From the NCBI GenBank assembly GCA_963971225.1, contig OZ020267.1, positions 49,795,993 through 49,859,992 on the forward strand: DNA of 64,000 nt, in the 5' to 3' direction. Source of the stretch: Melieria omissa (Eukaryota; Arthropoda; Insecta; Diptera; Ulidiidae). How positions within the stretch are numbered: the stretch's first letter is position 1; each line of letters opens with the position of its first letter. Made by a program: the position numbers and the translations under genes. The notes below the pieces were generated by a model that searched no databases, had not been told where the DNA came from, and was given only the letters and a program-made list of their open reading frames with translations. Of the stretch, positions 46,679 through 57,300 are shown one piece after another.

Positions 46679-46913
46679 CAGTCGTGTCTGGGTATAGTGA
46701 ACACCCGATATAGTGAACACCTCGATATAGTGAACACCCAAATTTGGATATGGAGCCTCTAAATATAAAAAAAATTTTGACCAAAAACAAAAAGTTTATT
46801 TTGAGCAAATAGAACGAGTTTTTGAACAAAAAAGTTAACCTTGATATAGTGAACAACCTCAATACAGTGAACAGGGCTTGCAATAATTAGTTTACCATAT
46901 CCAGACACAACTG
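46679..46913. mobile_element. pogo/Tc1-type MITE with iterated motif (235 bp)
   Basis: Flanked by TA on both sides (46677-46678 and 46914-46915). Ends are CAGTCGTGTCTGGGTATAG on the left and CAGTTGTGTCTGGATATGG inverted on the right, 16 of 19 matching. The motif TATAGTGAACACC follows the left end three times at about 17-bp spacing, and two variants lie near the right end (about 46842 and 46862). No transposase. The TA target and CAG ends suggest the pogo/Tc1 superfamily; the family is not known to me. Confidence 0.8.
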
Positions 46914-46915
46914 TA

Positions 46916-49560
46916 CTTACTTACTTACTTATATAACATAAACATTAAAACTTTACTCGCTTTTAATTTTTCCTTTAAAGAAATACTAAATTTGTTTTGA
47001 CCCAGTTGGGCGCACTGCTTTATCGCTTCATTGCAATTTTACCCAACGCGAATAATTTGTCATTGTTAATTGTGTGTGGTTGTAGTTGTTGTGTGACACA
47101 CTCAAGAACGGAAACGTTTTGGCATCGATTTTCATTGAACATTTTGCGGACAAGATGCCACTGACAAGTTCGCTGGCTGTTGAAGTTCCACAAATTCCAA
47201 AACTTATATAGTTGGTGATTGTTATGGAACCACCTAACTAGTAGTAGGAATTATGCAACACATTTGAGATGACGAGTTTTTTCGAACACGGTCGACAGGA
47301 GCGAAATTTTATTTTTCTTTGTATTGTACACAGTAAAACCAATGCCGAATTGATTCTTCCTGTACTTTACAGATTTCATTAGTTCCAGAAAAATCGTATT
47401 TCGACGACTAGTTAACTCAGAATAACTGATAATTGCACATTACTGTCTTTTAGTCTCGGAAATCCATTGCACACACGGTGTGCAATCCGTCTCGAATTGG
47501 TTAATATCTCAATGACTTCAAACGCCACTTATGACGGTTTGAGTCTTCGCTTTGAAACTTGTAAAAAGTCGTTGAAAATCGTTCGTAAGATTACAAAACT
47601 GCAATAAATGAGCTTTTTTTTAACGAGAATACCACACTCAAGGTTCTGTGTTCGAGAGCGTTTATTTTCTTTTGCACAGAATGTCACTTTCACTTTCATG
47701 CACACGTGCCGGCTGTGGGCGCGGGCGCTGGGGCCGTATGAGTAATATTTTATGGCTTGGCTTGGTTGCAATTAAAATTACAAAGAAATTGCTGTGATAA
47801 AATGCGATTCGCCGTTGCGCAGAAACAATAAAAATGTCATGCAAAGTGCACCGAATGTGCTTCGGATAAACGATAATTTACTCTTCGCAAATGGTCGCAG
47901 AATTAGAATAATGCTGGCACTGGTCGCAACTCGGCGCATAACCTTGAAAACCGCACACACACGGACCCGCATGCAGTTGCTTGCAAATTGTAATTGAATT
48001 TTACCATATTTAAAAATAATAGCAAATCAAAGGAAAGCTGAACAAGCATGAAACTATGGCGGAGAGGGCAGGGCAAGTGGCTCGGCAGCAAGTACCTGCT
48101 CGCCGAATGAGTGTGGCGACCAAAGTACAATTGCAAGCCATAAATACTCGCTAAGCCGATTAGAAATATAAACAGGGACGGGACTAAACATAAAATCGAC
48201 GCACATACCGAGATACATGTGTACAAAGTATATCTATGTACATAACATATGTGTACATAGATATTTATATGTAATATTTGTTATGAACTTCATTGAAAAA
48301 GACAAAATGTTCTGTTGACTGTTACAGACTGGAGGCGTTTCTCGGAATATCGGAATATTGCTCCAATCGCTGTTTTGCTACACAAATTTGGAATATTATG
48401 TCGAACAATTGTGGGTTGCATTGTCACAATCGAGTCGAAATACCAATTAATACAAAATATCTATTTCAGTTAAACATGTTTTTATTCTGGTGTATGTGAA
48501 AATATTAAGTCTACGCTTACAGACTAATTGAATGTTTCATTGTCGCTACAGCTCTTTGTTTGTACAGCAGTAAAGTGTCTATATGTATGACTGTTTTTTT
48601 ATGGCATACGGTCAGTTGTCACGCACACAACGCAACAACGCGCACACCACACGTCGCTGTGCCGCCACAATGGCTGGCAGTGTCTGGCGGCGATTGCGTC
48701 AAGTTGCGCTGGCAATTCTGGCGAACAGCACTTAAAGGGCACTTTCGGGCTGCCGGCAATTGAAACATATAGCCGGATTGAGTGTAGTGTAGCCCACTTG
48801 TGTCGTTTCTAGTAGCTAGTTTGTGTGTTCGCTATTCACTCTCCGCCCGATATGGGGGCAAGGCGCGTAGGCACGGGGAGTGAGTGCGCGCGGCCATGCT
48901 TTGTCTTTCAATGCACATAAAGTTGCATTTTCCATTTGGAATCGTGAAACTCAAGCAAAACCAGAAAAAATCGCTAAATTCTTTGAATTAGACATTCAGC
49001 AGAAAAAGGTCTCGTTGCCGCCTTTGATGCTTTATTCATTGCAATTATACAATTAACTCGAAAAAACGTAAACACTGCAGCCGTCAATAATAACCGCAAA
49101 AACAACAACAAACACAGCTAGTTGGAATGCTTTGTCGCTTTGTGGATATTTTGCCGGGACTGTGAGATTAATTATGTCAGTCCTGGTGATTTTTTTGTGC
49201 GAGTCTCATTGTCGTTGTTGTGTGGCTCACAGCAGTTGATGGCCGCAGGGCAGCGCATTGTTGTTTTGTTTGTGTATTTTTCGATTTTATGAGAGGTGCG
49301 GTGTGCTGGCGCAATTAGTCAGCAGCTGCGGCGAGCAACATTGTCAGCCAAAGTGGCATTGGCGTGAAATTGGGTGAGACGAGGAGGTGCCGAAGGGAGA
49401 GGACGTGGAAATGTGTGATGTGCCTGTTGGAACCGTTGCATTTTGGCGCAGCGAATTTAGTAGAACATAAATTGCAACGAAATTGAAGTCCAGCGCGCAC
49501 GAATCTTGTTCTCTTCAGGGATCTAATGGCGGGCCGTCGTTTTATTGCTTATGGTCACTG
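46916..49560. other. Gene-free intronic sequence
   Basis: Between the pogo-like and first piggyBac-like MITEs. Holds the 12-bp inverted repeat near 48.24 kb; nothing else recognised. Confidence 0.5.
48231..48263. repeat. 12-bp perfect inverted repeat in a TATG-rich tract
   Basis: TATCTATGTACA, a 9-base loop, TGTACATAGATA. It lies in a local TACATA-rich tract of the kind common in fly introns, so it may be simple-sequence structure only. Confidence 0.7.
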
Positions 49561-49564
49561 TTAA

Positions 49565-50070
49565 CCCTTTACACGGTACAGTTGCATATCTGCAATCAAC
49601 CGTAAAATTGCCCGTAATTTCGGAAGTAGTTATCAAAACAACTCTTTCTTGCGATTTTACAACTACGCAAGGTTCTTTTTTGAAATACTGGCATTAAAAG
49701 TGGGAAAAAGTAGCTAAATTTTACTTGACAGCACTTATTTTGACCGTTTTTGCGAAAAGTTGCACGCATTTATTATAGTGAAACAAAAGTGATTAAAACT
49801 TATTAATAAAAAACACACAAACACTTTGCGAAAAATGCGGAGTAGTACTATGCTACAACAAACGCATTAATTGCTTTAAAAATTTTCATTTAAAACTAAA
49901 CATATTAAAATAAAAAAACAAGTTTTAAGCTTTTTGTTTTTTTTGTTTTTAATGCGTTTTACAAAAAAACCTTACAAAATTAAATAATTAAATAATTAAT
50001 TAATTGTAAATTTAGGTTTATATCTAAAAAACAACATTTGATGAAAAAATTCGCTGTTGCCGTGTTAGGG
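49565..50070. mobile_element. piggyBac-like MITE 1 (506 bp, TTAA target)
   Basis: Flanked by TTAA at 49561-49564 and 50071-50074. Ends are CCCTTTACACGGTACAG on the left and CCCTAACACGGCAACAG inverted on the right. The TTAA duplication followed by CCC/GGG ends is diagnostic of the piggyBac superfamily. After 16 bp the left end has an imperfect palindrome, TTGCATATCTGCAA (49582-49595). The interior is AT-rich without a transposase. The right subterminal sequence (CAGCGA then a T-run, inverted) resembles that of the element at 53789. Confidence 0.75.
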
Positions 50071-50074
50071 TTAA

Positions 50075-53000
50075 CGGTTGATATGCAGCCTGGACTGTGA
50101 ATGAAAACGGCTACCTGGAAGGTGGCATTTGATGTTACGCATACGCCCCGAAAGCCGCCGTCAACGCAGCTTGTGTATTGCATTCGGAAATTCTAATTCT
50201 GCAGTCATCTGATCTGTGTCCTGTAATTTCAATTTGTTGTTTCAACAGTGATTACAGTTTGGCAACAGTTCCTTTGCTTGCGTTGTGCGATCCACATGTA
50301 AAGTGCTCACAAGTGCGTCCAGCTGCCTGTTGGCAGTCAATGTTCACCAAGCAATTTTGTGGAGTTGCATTATGTGGAGAGCAGCGAGCATTTTAAATGG
50401 ATTTCGAATTGCGTAAAACGTGCGCCTTGCGCCATTTAGGCCTAAAAGACACGCAAAAAGCAAATACAGTTGCGTACTTGCGTTGCCACTGGGTAAAAAA
50501 TATAACGCCCACTCTTTTATGTTTCCTGGAAGTGTCTAGTTAACCGACAACTAAAGTGTATGAAAGTGTAACATTGAGACTTGCTGCTTCAGTTCACATT
50601 GAATGCGTCACGAAACGCTTTGGACCTGTTTTTTTATGGGTGAACAAAGCACCGAAAAAGTTGATAGAGGCCGAAAATTACATGGACAGAGATATACAAT
50701 TTAAATACTGGGAGCGGAAAAAGTCAAACGGCAGACTTGGGCGCATAGTGGGACTTGGATTAAGTATTGAAAAGGATGAAATTGAAGAAAACCCAACTGG
50801 ATGCAGGCAATAAGAGTTTAATTGAGTTTTGGGTGTCTAGGCTCTGTAAAGGATTTGAATATATAGAGAAAACAAGGCCTTTCAAGAACTTGTCTTCGAA
50901 AGCTGCAGCCATAGTATGAGCCAACTGTCATTGGCAGTTCTATCTACTTGCATAAACTGTCATCCATAGCTACGCCAAGTCTATCGGCCAACTCATGACA
51001 ATATGGAATCTTTTTTTAATAAGTAAAGTGGAAATCGTTTGATTGATCGCTTGTGATTTCCATGCTGAGTTCAACCAGCGTCCCAGTTAACCTCGGCAAA
51101 ACCTTGAAATTACAGAAAAACGCGTGCTTTGAGACATAGACAAGCTAATTTGTTGCGGAAAATATTTATTTGGCTGTTCACCTGGGAGTGCCACGAGTTT
51201 CAAGTTTCCATCGAAGCAGACTACACAAATTTAACAACTAAATGCCATCACTGCTATACACGCGGCGGCGGCGATGGCGATGGCGGCGCGATATCTCTTT
51301 ATTGGCATGCTCCGTGATTATGTCAGCGAGTGCGGCTGACGTTGACAACCTTCGCTTATCGCTCGAGTTCGCGCGCGTGCAATGCTCCCTTAGCGCCCTT
51401 TACGTGTAACTCGCGTAGTGTCGTCCGCCTCTGCACTCAACGAAATGAACGTTCTTGAACCTAGCGGCGCGGCGGCGTTTTCCTAAGCATTCGCACACTT
51501 ATATATAAATACGTGTTTAACTTATAACTTTTAGGTTAAATAGAAATGGGCACTAGCCGAGTAGGGAAGCAGCGCACGAAAAAAAATAATATGAAAATAT
51601 TAAAAACGGCTGGAATGTTTCGTCAGCAAATCGGCCGGTCTAGTTCTGATATCTGATGTTTACAACTACAAAAGCGGCAGCGAAAAACATTTAATAAAAA
51701 TAAACAAACACGATGGCAATAACAACCACAGCGCCACCGTTGAAGCGAAATTAACCAAACAAATTTAACCGAATTTCAAGGTTGAATAATTCACACTTGA
51801 GCGTGTTTTTGCGTTGCCATTGTTTGATTTGCCAAGAGCCCTTAAATACGCGCAGCCCTGCGAATGCACACACACGCGTGAGCGGTTACGCGAACTGGCG
51901 GTCTGTGTAATGTGGCGTTGTTGCTTGTGTGCTTGAATTGCGATGTTAGTCATTGTTGTTGATGCTCTCGTATGTTTGTATGTATTGTAAAATTAAAGCT
52001 GACACTCAGTTGAACATAATTAATTTAAAGAGGCAGAGCGCCGCGCCGTGCCGCGCCGCGAACGCCCCTTCGCGTACAAGCAATATTCGACAGTCTACGG
52101 TCTACAGTTCGGCAAATGCCTACAAACACCACAACAACAACAAATGCCGCAGCAATGAGCACATCAATCGTTCGCTTCTCAGGGGGATTGCTGGTTAGTT
52201 GCTGATTTTGCTTAGGTTATTGTTGCTGTTGTTGTCGGTATCGCTTTGCACGCATTTGGCCGCAGTTACGGTTGAAGGGCATTTTCGTCGCTGAAGTCGC
52301 TGCCCCCCGACGCGCTGTGCGCTTTAAATAAGTTCGTACTTGTCTAGTTTTGACTTTTCTGTGTGTTGTTTCGGTTTTGTTGTTGTGTCGCAGTAATTTG
52401 TTGATGTAGTAACAAATTGCGGATGTTGTTTTGAAGGGCGTTAGAGCGCGCGTTCAGCGCACTCGACGCTGCCTTGAATTCGTTCGATACACTCGCTCGC
52501 GCTTGGAACGAATCGAAAGAATTTTCTAATTAGCTGTCGACAGCCGACTGCCGATAGCCGCCGGCCGCCTCCATAAACGCAAAGTAGCGTTGCTTCGCTT
52601 GCCGGGCTCTGCTTACGTTGACGTATGCGCAACGTCATCTCGAGAACCACCGGATTACGCATACGCCCCGAATCACACCCATTTTGCCTCCTCTACCGTC
52701 CGAGTTGTGTCTCTAGATTCGTTTGCTTAGTAGTCTTAAATATTTCGAAATGTTGCTAAGGCATCGTCTGCTCAGCCAATGCAGCCATGCGAATTCTTTT
52801 GTTCGACCTCGATTCGCGGCAAAGTGATTTATTATCGCCTGAGCCAGCAAAGATGATGAATGCGCGCGGCCACTCAGCGCGCAGCATAAAACGCCAAAGG
52901 CGCAATTGCTCGCAATTAAATTCGGCAATGGCGTAGCATGAACGATTTTTATGCTGGCGCTGCGCAGTGCAGGAACGAAAAGTTGAGTGTAGTGCAACAA

Positions 53001-53245
53001 ATGTGCTGTACGCATCGGCCAACTGGGGCATGAAGATATTTGGCAATCTGCGCGCAATAGTCGAAAGAGGTCAGCCGCCGCCAGCTGGCAACTGAAGGCT
53101 GTGTTCAAATGCGCCCTGTCAGTCAGAAATTGGAGCATGAAGTGTTGTGCCCATTTCGCCCAAATATAAAAATATTAGCCGAATTGGCTTTTGATTGGAT
53201 TCGTTGGCGCAAAACTGAGTAAAACCAGACGCTTTTCACACTTAC
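50075..53245. other. Gene-free start of the giant intron
   Basis: The first 3.2 kb of the intron after the last coding exon. Contains two identical 18-mers TTACGCATACGCCCCGAA, one just left of it at 50135-50152 and one at 52655-52672, and GC-rich sequence at 51.2-53.1 kb. No ratchet point or exon recognised here. Confidence 0.45.
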
Positions 53246-53463
53246 CTTCTTTTTGCGCGGTGTTTTGTAATCCTTGTTGTCTTTGTAATCGACTACGATG
53301 CCCTCATCGGAGGTGGATACTGATGTCGTGCGTATACGGGCGCTGGCATCGGTCAGAATGACGCTGGTGTTGAGCGCGTGGCCATCGTCGCTGAGCGGTG
53401 GAGATGAGGAGCCCGAGCTCCACGAGGCCGACGAGCTGCCCGGGCTGGAGCCCAACCATTTTT
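53246..53463 (-). CDS. Glut4EF: Internal coding exon, Glut4EF-like (second)
   Basis: Internal minus-strand exon. The acceptor is a T-rich tract ending CACTCGCTAG before 53463, and the donor is AAGAAG/GTAAGTG below 53246. Two bases complete the codon opened by the preceding exon (G+AA = Glu), then 72 codons follow and the exon ends in phase 0. The peptide begins KWLGSSPGSSSASWSSGSSS, continues PPLSDDGHA, has STSDEGIVVDY in the middle and ends KTPRKKK. A Ser/Trp-rich stretch with PPLS, then an acidic DEG motif, then a basic PRKK end is the order I recall just before the C2H2 zinc finger of the SLC2A4RG/ZNF395/ZNF704 family. That zinc-finger exon would be next and is not seen in the 53 kb below, so it probably lies beyond the window start. 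Coding status is well supported by paired splice sites and phase; the family name is less sure. Confidence 0.72.
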
Positions 53464-53533
53464 CTAGCGAGTGGACAACAGAAAATAAATATTTCAGAAA
53501 TATCCGTTTCAATTGCGTTGCGGCGAAGCTTAC
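53464..53533 (-). other. Short intron (70 bp) between the two coding exons
   Basis: Minus-strand intron from GTAAGC to CTAG, 70 bp, a typical minimal fly intron. The length is not a multiple of three, so retention would shift the frame. It has a T-rich run before the acceptor. The donor phase of the upstream exon equals the acceptor phase of the downstream exon, which supports both boundaries. Confidence 0.72.
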
Positions 53534-53664
53534 CTGCGTTTTTGGGCGATGTCGGTGAATTGGAGAGTTTCATTAGAATCAGCGCTGCGTTGCACTCGTC
53601 CATTTCTTCTTTGCACTGGCCACTGGTACAATCGTGGGTGTATGGCGGTGGACGTTTACGTGGG
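53534..53664 (-). CDS. Glut4EF: Internal coding exon, Glut4EF-like (first of two in window)
   Basis: Internal exon read on the minus strand. The acceptor is a pyrimidine tract ending TTATTTTGCAG just above 53664, and the donor is CGCAG/GTAAGC just below 53534. The first base completes a split codon and the last base opens one, so 43 whole codons lie between. It encodes a basic, proline-rich start (PRKRPPPYTHDC), then EEMDECNAALILMKLSNSP, then TSPKNA. An acidic patch followed by an A-A-hydrophobic-L-x-L-S-x-SP block is what I recall ahead of the Ser-rich region in ZNF704/ZNF395/SLC2A4RG proteins, DNA-binding C2H2 factors whose fly member is Glut4EF. The splice sites, phase and peptide are seen directly; the family name is recognition from motif order and needs a search. 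The upstream exon was not found in the window. Confidence 0.68.
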
Positions 53665-53788
53665 CTGCAAAATAAGAGAGAGACGGCAGCAATAAGTACT
53701 CGTACTGTGTTGGAATTATGCAGTTGAGAAAAATAATATTATCGTATATAACAAATTATAGAAGAAAGCTAGAATACTGATTACTTAA

Positions 53789-54314
53789 CCCATATCGACC
53801 CAATGTTCGATTAATCGAACAGTAAATTTTAGCATTTTCCATAAATTTTTTTGGGCTCTTTTTTAAACTTTAAACGCAAAAGTTTTACATAATATGATAG
53901 TCTGATTTGTTATAAAAAATAACAAAAGTTAACATGGGATATTTTGTATAATATGGGATAAATATATTCATTTCCCGCACCTCTCCGCAGTTGTATAAAT
54001 TCTCCAAACAAAATGTAATTTTTGACATAATTTCAAAAGCACCGAAAAACATTAAAAAACAATAATATTTAAAAAAGTAACTATGCAGTCTTGTTAAAAA
54101 TTGATCAAACTCTCAAAGTTATACGTACACTTTTCCCATACAACCAATATTATAGCCACAATATATATTTATAGTGAGGTGTTCGATTTATTAAACACCA
54201 AATATCTCGAAAACCAAAAATCGGAAAATTTGAACTGTCCGACCCCATTTCACCCTAAAAAAAAACTGTTTCATTCGAATATTGACAAAAAAGAAATCGC
54301 TGGGCTTGTATGGG
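53789..54314. mobile_element. piggyBac-like MITE 2 (526 bp, TTAA target)
   Basis: Flanked by TTAA at 53785-53788 and 54315-54318. Ends CCCATATCGACCC and, inverted, CCCATACAAGCCC match at 10 of 13. Fifteen bases in from the left lies a perfect 18-bp palindrome, TGTTCGATTAATCGAACA (53804-53821). The interior is AT-rich, with no transposase. It sits 120 bp upstream of the acceptor of the first coding exon, inside the preceding intron. Confidence 0.75.
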
Positions 54315-57300
54315 TTAATTTATATAAACTATTTGACTAATGGAAAGTTTAGCTGAAAAGCGAATTCACCCATTAAAACAAGAAAATCAACTCTTAATTT
54401 TGATGCTCGATATTCAATAGCGCGATAAATAATTCTAAAAATTTATAATAAATCGTTTATTGTCACAACAGCAATGTGCATAAAAATGTTGTCCGAAAAA
54501 CGGGAGGGTTTGGTTTTAAAAAGCTTTAAATGTTATCTTTAATTTTATGGACATGAAGATGAATTATTGTAATTAATGCAAATGAAACTGAATGAATGGT
54601 TCAGCTTGTGTAAAATAACGCCGATCGCGTCACGCTGATACTTTTTTCGCCAAAGTCGTTTGCGAGGTGTTTGCCTTCAGACGTGAGCTGCTTCCGTTTG
54701 CAGAGGTTCTTACTATCACAACACAATCAGACTGGCCAAATTAGTTTCTAAAGTCACGTCATCATCCGTTCCTTTCGTCGCAACAACAAACTCAATTAAA
54801 ATGTATAGTTAAATGGGCGAAATGTTGTGGTTTGGCGGCAAACTCCAACATTTCACATTGCTGTGATTGTTATGTTGTATTGTTGTTGTTAGTATTAGAC
54901 GTATGTGCGTATGGGCATAAGGAGCTGTCAAAAGCCCCATTCGACAGCATTGGCTGTCACTCATCGTTAACGCATATGCGTAATTATTGGCTGCAGAAAT
55001 GCTGGCTTGTGTGTTTTTATGTGAGAGAGGTGGAACACTGTGTTTTTGCCAAGTTTTATGATTTTCAAAATATTTTATTTTCGACGAATTTTTCAATAAC
55101 TACCGGCTGAACACCGGCAAGGGGTCGGCAGCGTGAAGGGCGAACTACTGCGCCCACGTCAGAGCTTCGAATAGTTTCGCTTTTCGGCCTATTTTCGTGC
55201 ATATTCAATGTCAGGCCAACAATAAATTTAGCAACAACACTGCAAAGTGTCTAAAAGTGAATGCACACAAACGCCAACACCTACGCACTAAACAGTCGCC
55301 AACAAGTCGTTTCCAAGCATCAAAAGTGCAGCCGTCTTCACTTGTTTTCGTCGGCAAACAAAAAGCATTCACAACAACACTGAGCGTTGTTCTAACGCAA
55401 AGATATGTAAAATGTGCACTTCGCACTTCAACAAACGACCGATGGTGATTTGGTGGCGGCCTGAACCATTGGTGTCATCATTGTCGAGGTGGTTGTGGTT
55501 GTTGTTATTGTTGTTACTCATTAGCAACAGTGAGTGCCGCCGCCAGTTGAACTGGATGCTTGCTAAATGTGTTCGCGGCAGGAAGAGTGAGAAATGGGTG
55601 CAGGGGAGGATGGGGTGTGTTCGGTGAAGGCACAGCGACAATTCGTCTGCACGAACTTCATTTCAATTTGCAAAGAGCAAACAGTAACAAAAACAAAATA
55701 ACACAACATCGCAAGACTGCAAATTGTTTTGTTGCTAAAATCGGCAAATATTTGCTTTGTGTTGCCATTTCGATTGCCGTTGTGCCTCGTAAGTTTTCGT
55801 GCAAAAAAAGCCCGAAAATGTTGTTCTCGTTTTATTTTCCTTTTCTTGATTTTGTGTTTGCTGTGTGTGTTTTGGCTTTGCTCTTTGTGTGCACTGACCT
55901 TGCGCAATGTTTTTATTTTGAGTCATTTTAGGCACTAAAAATAATTATCGGCACACAAACCCCAAGGCGCGCACACAGCCGCACAAACAAGCAGAATGCC
56001 AAGGAACGTCAAGTATTCAGGGCGGGGAAAGAGTGTTCGGGACAAATGTCGTAATCGCTGGATGGGGAGTGAGGCGTTTCGCGTGTGTGGTATGGAAATA
56101 TGACGGAACGGCTGTCGAGCATTACCCCGCTGCTGTGTCATGCAGGCCTGGAGTCGCACACGATGTTGGCCTACGCGGTCAGATTAGGTGTGTCGAAAGT
56201 TTCGCGCCGTTTTTTTAATTCAAATGAGTGCGATTCCAAATTAACTTGCGGCCAGTTGGTGTACTTCTATATGGAACACAATGTGTGTGTGTACAAAGCT
56301 TGTCGAGGGGTTTTCGAAAGTTGTTTGATTGAGAGAAATGGTTCTTTGATTGCTTGCAGTCGACTGAAATCGCGTTGGCTGAAATTAATTAAATTATTCT
56401 AATTAAATTCTAAATTAGGTTTCCTCTATTTCTAAATGTGAATGTTTTTGCATGCTGACAGCATTGAAATCGTTTAAACGGATGGCTATATTTGGTTGGC
56501 ACACTAGCTGCTTACAAATTTCGACAAAAGCGAGTTTTCCCAAGTACTCGTACACACGCTGAGTGCAAGCTTCATGTTGAGCGCTGCGATTTCATCATTT
56601 CAATTTTATGTCTTTATTGTTCGCGCCTACTCGAGCTGAGCATTTATTTGACTTCAGATTAAGTCTGTGCGACCAGGCACCTCGGTCGATTCGTCTACAG
56701 TTGACCTCGATTCGGCGCATTTCAAATTTCGCCTTGGCTGGCGAGCGGAGAAGCGGCAACAATGAAATTCCCACTTTGTCCATTAAACCACAACAAATTG
56801 CTGGCTTTCAGCGTAATACATTTTGCACTTCCTCAAACTGCCGAAAGGTTGGAGCACCGGCCGGCCATTGTCTGGCATTTGGCAGTCGCGGCCATCCAGT
56901 CCGGCAGCCGCTCAGGAATGGGAATGAAACGACTGCGAAGCAGGCGATCTGAATGGCAAACGTGTCGGATCGACCGAGAGCCGTGTGCAAGACGCATGCG
57001 CGCGCTTCGATTCGCCTTGCTGCTGTGGCACAGTGCCTGGGCTGCGGCCCGGGTTGGTGTTTACTCTGGCGGCAATGGCAATAAAATTTTATATCTTGCT
57101 ACCAATTTTTACAATTTCTACACTCGTACTAGCAGGAAAATCTTCCTAGCGCATTTCGTGTCGGCATTGTGCTTGAGCTGGTCGCCACGGAAAACGGCGC
57201 GCATTGAGGAGCTGCGAGTCGTAAGTGCCGCGCCGCAAGGTGCCGTTAGAGTGGAAGTTAGTTATGGTTTGATGAGTGCAATATTTTAATTTGCTTCTTG

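Larger units (their letters stand above)
1..53245 (-). other. Giant intron (at least 53 kb) of the Glut4EF-like gene
   Basis: Starts at the GTAAGTG donor below the last coding exon and runs out of the window. I found no further convincing exon on this strand. It contains three same-strand ratchet points (near 40445, 18965 and 6676) and most of the transposon copies. The inference that it is one intron rests on the absence of exons and on the ratchet points sharing the exon strand. A nested gene or alternative first exon is not excluded. Confidence 0.6.

Noticed and set aside
56762..57289. 175-codon plus-strand open frame with an ATG in good context and a hydrophobic start
   Set aside because: No family resemblance and no conserved motif; composition changes along its length as expected for chance openness in GC-richer DNA.
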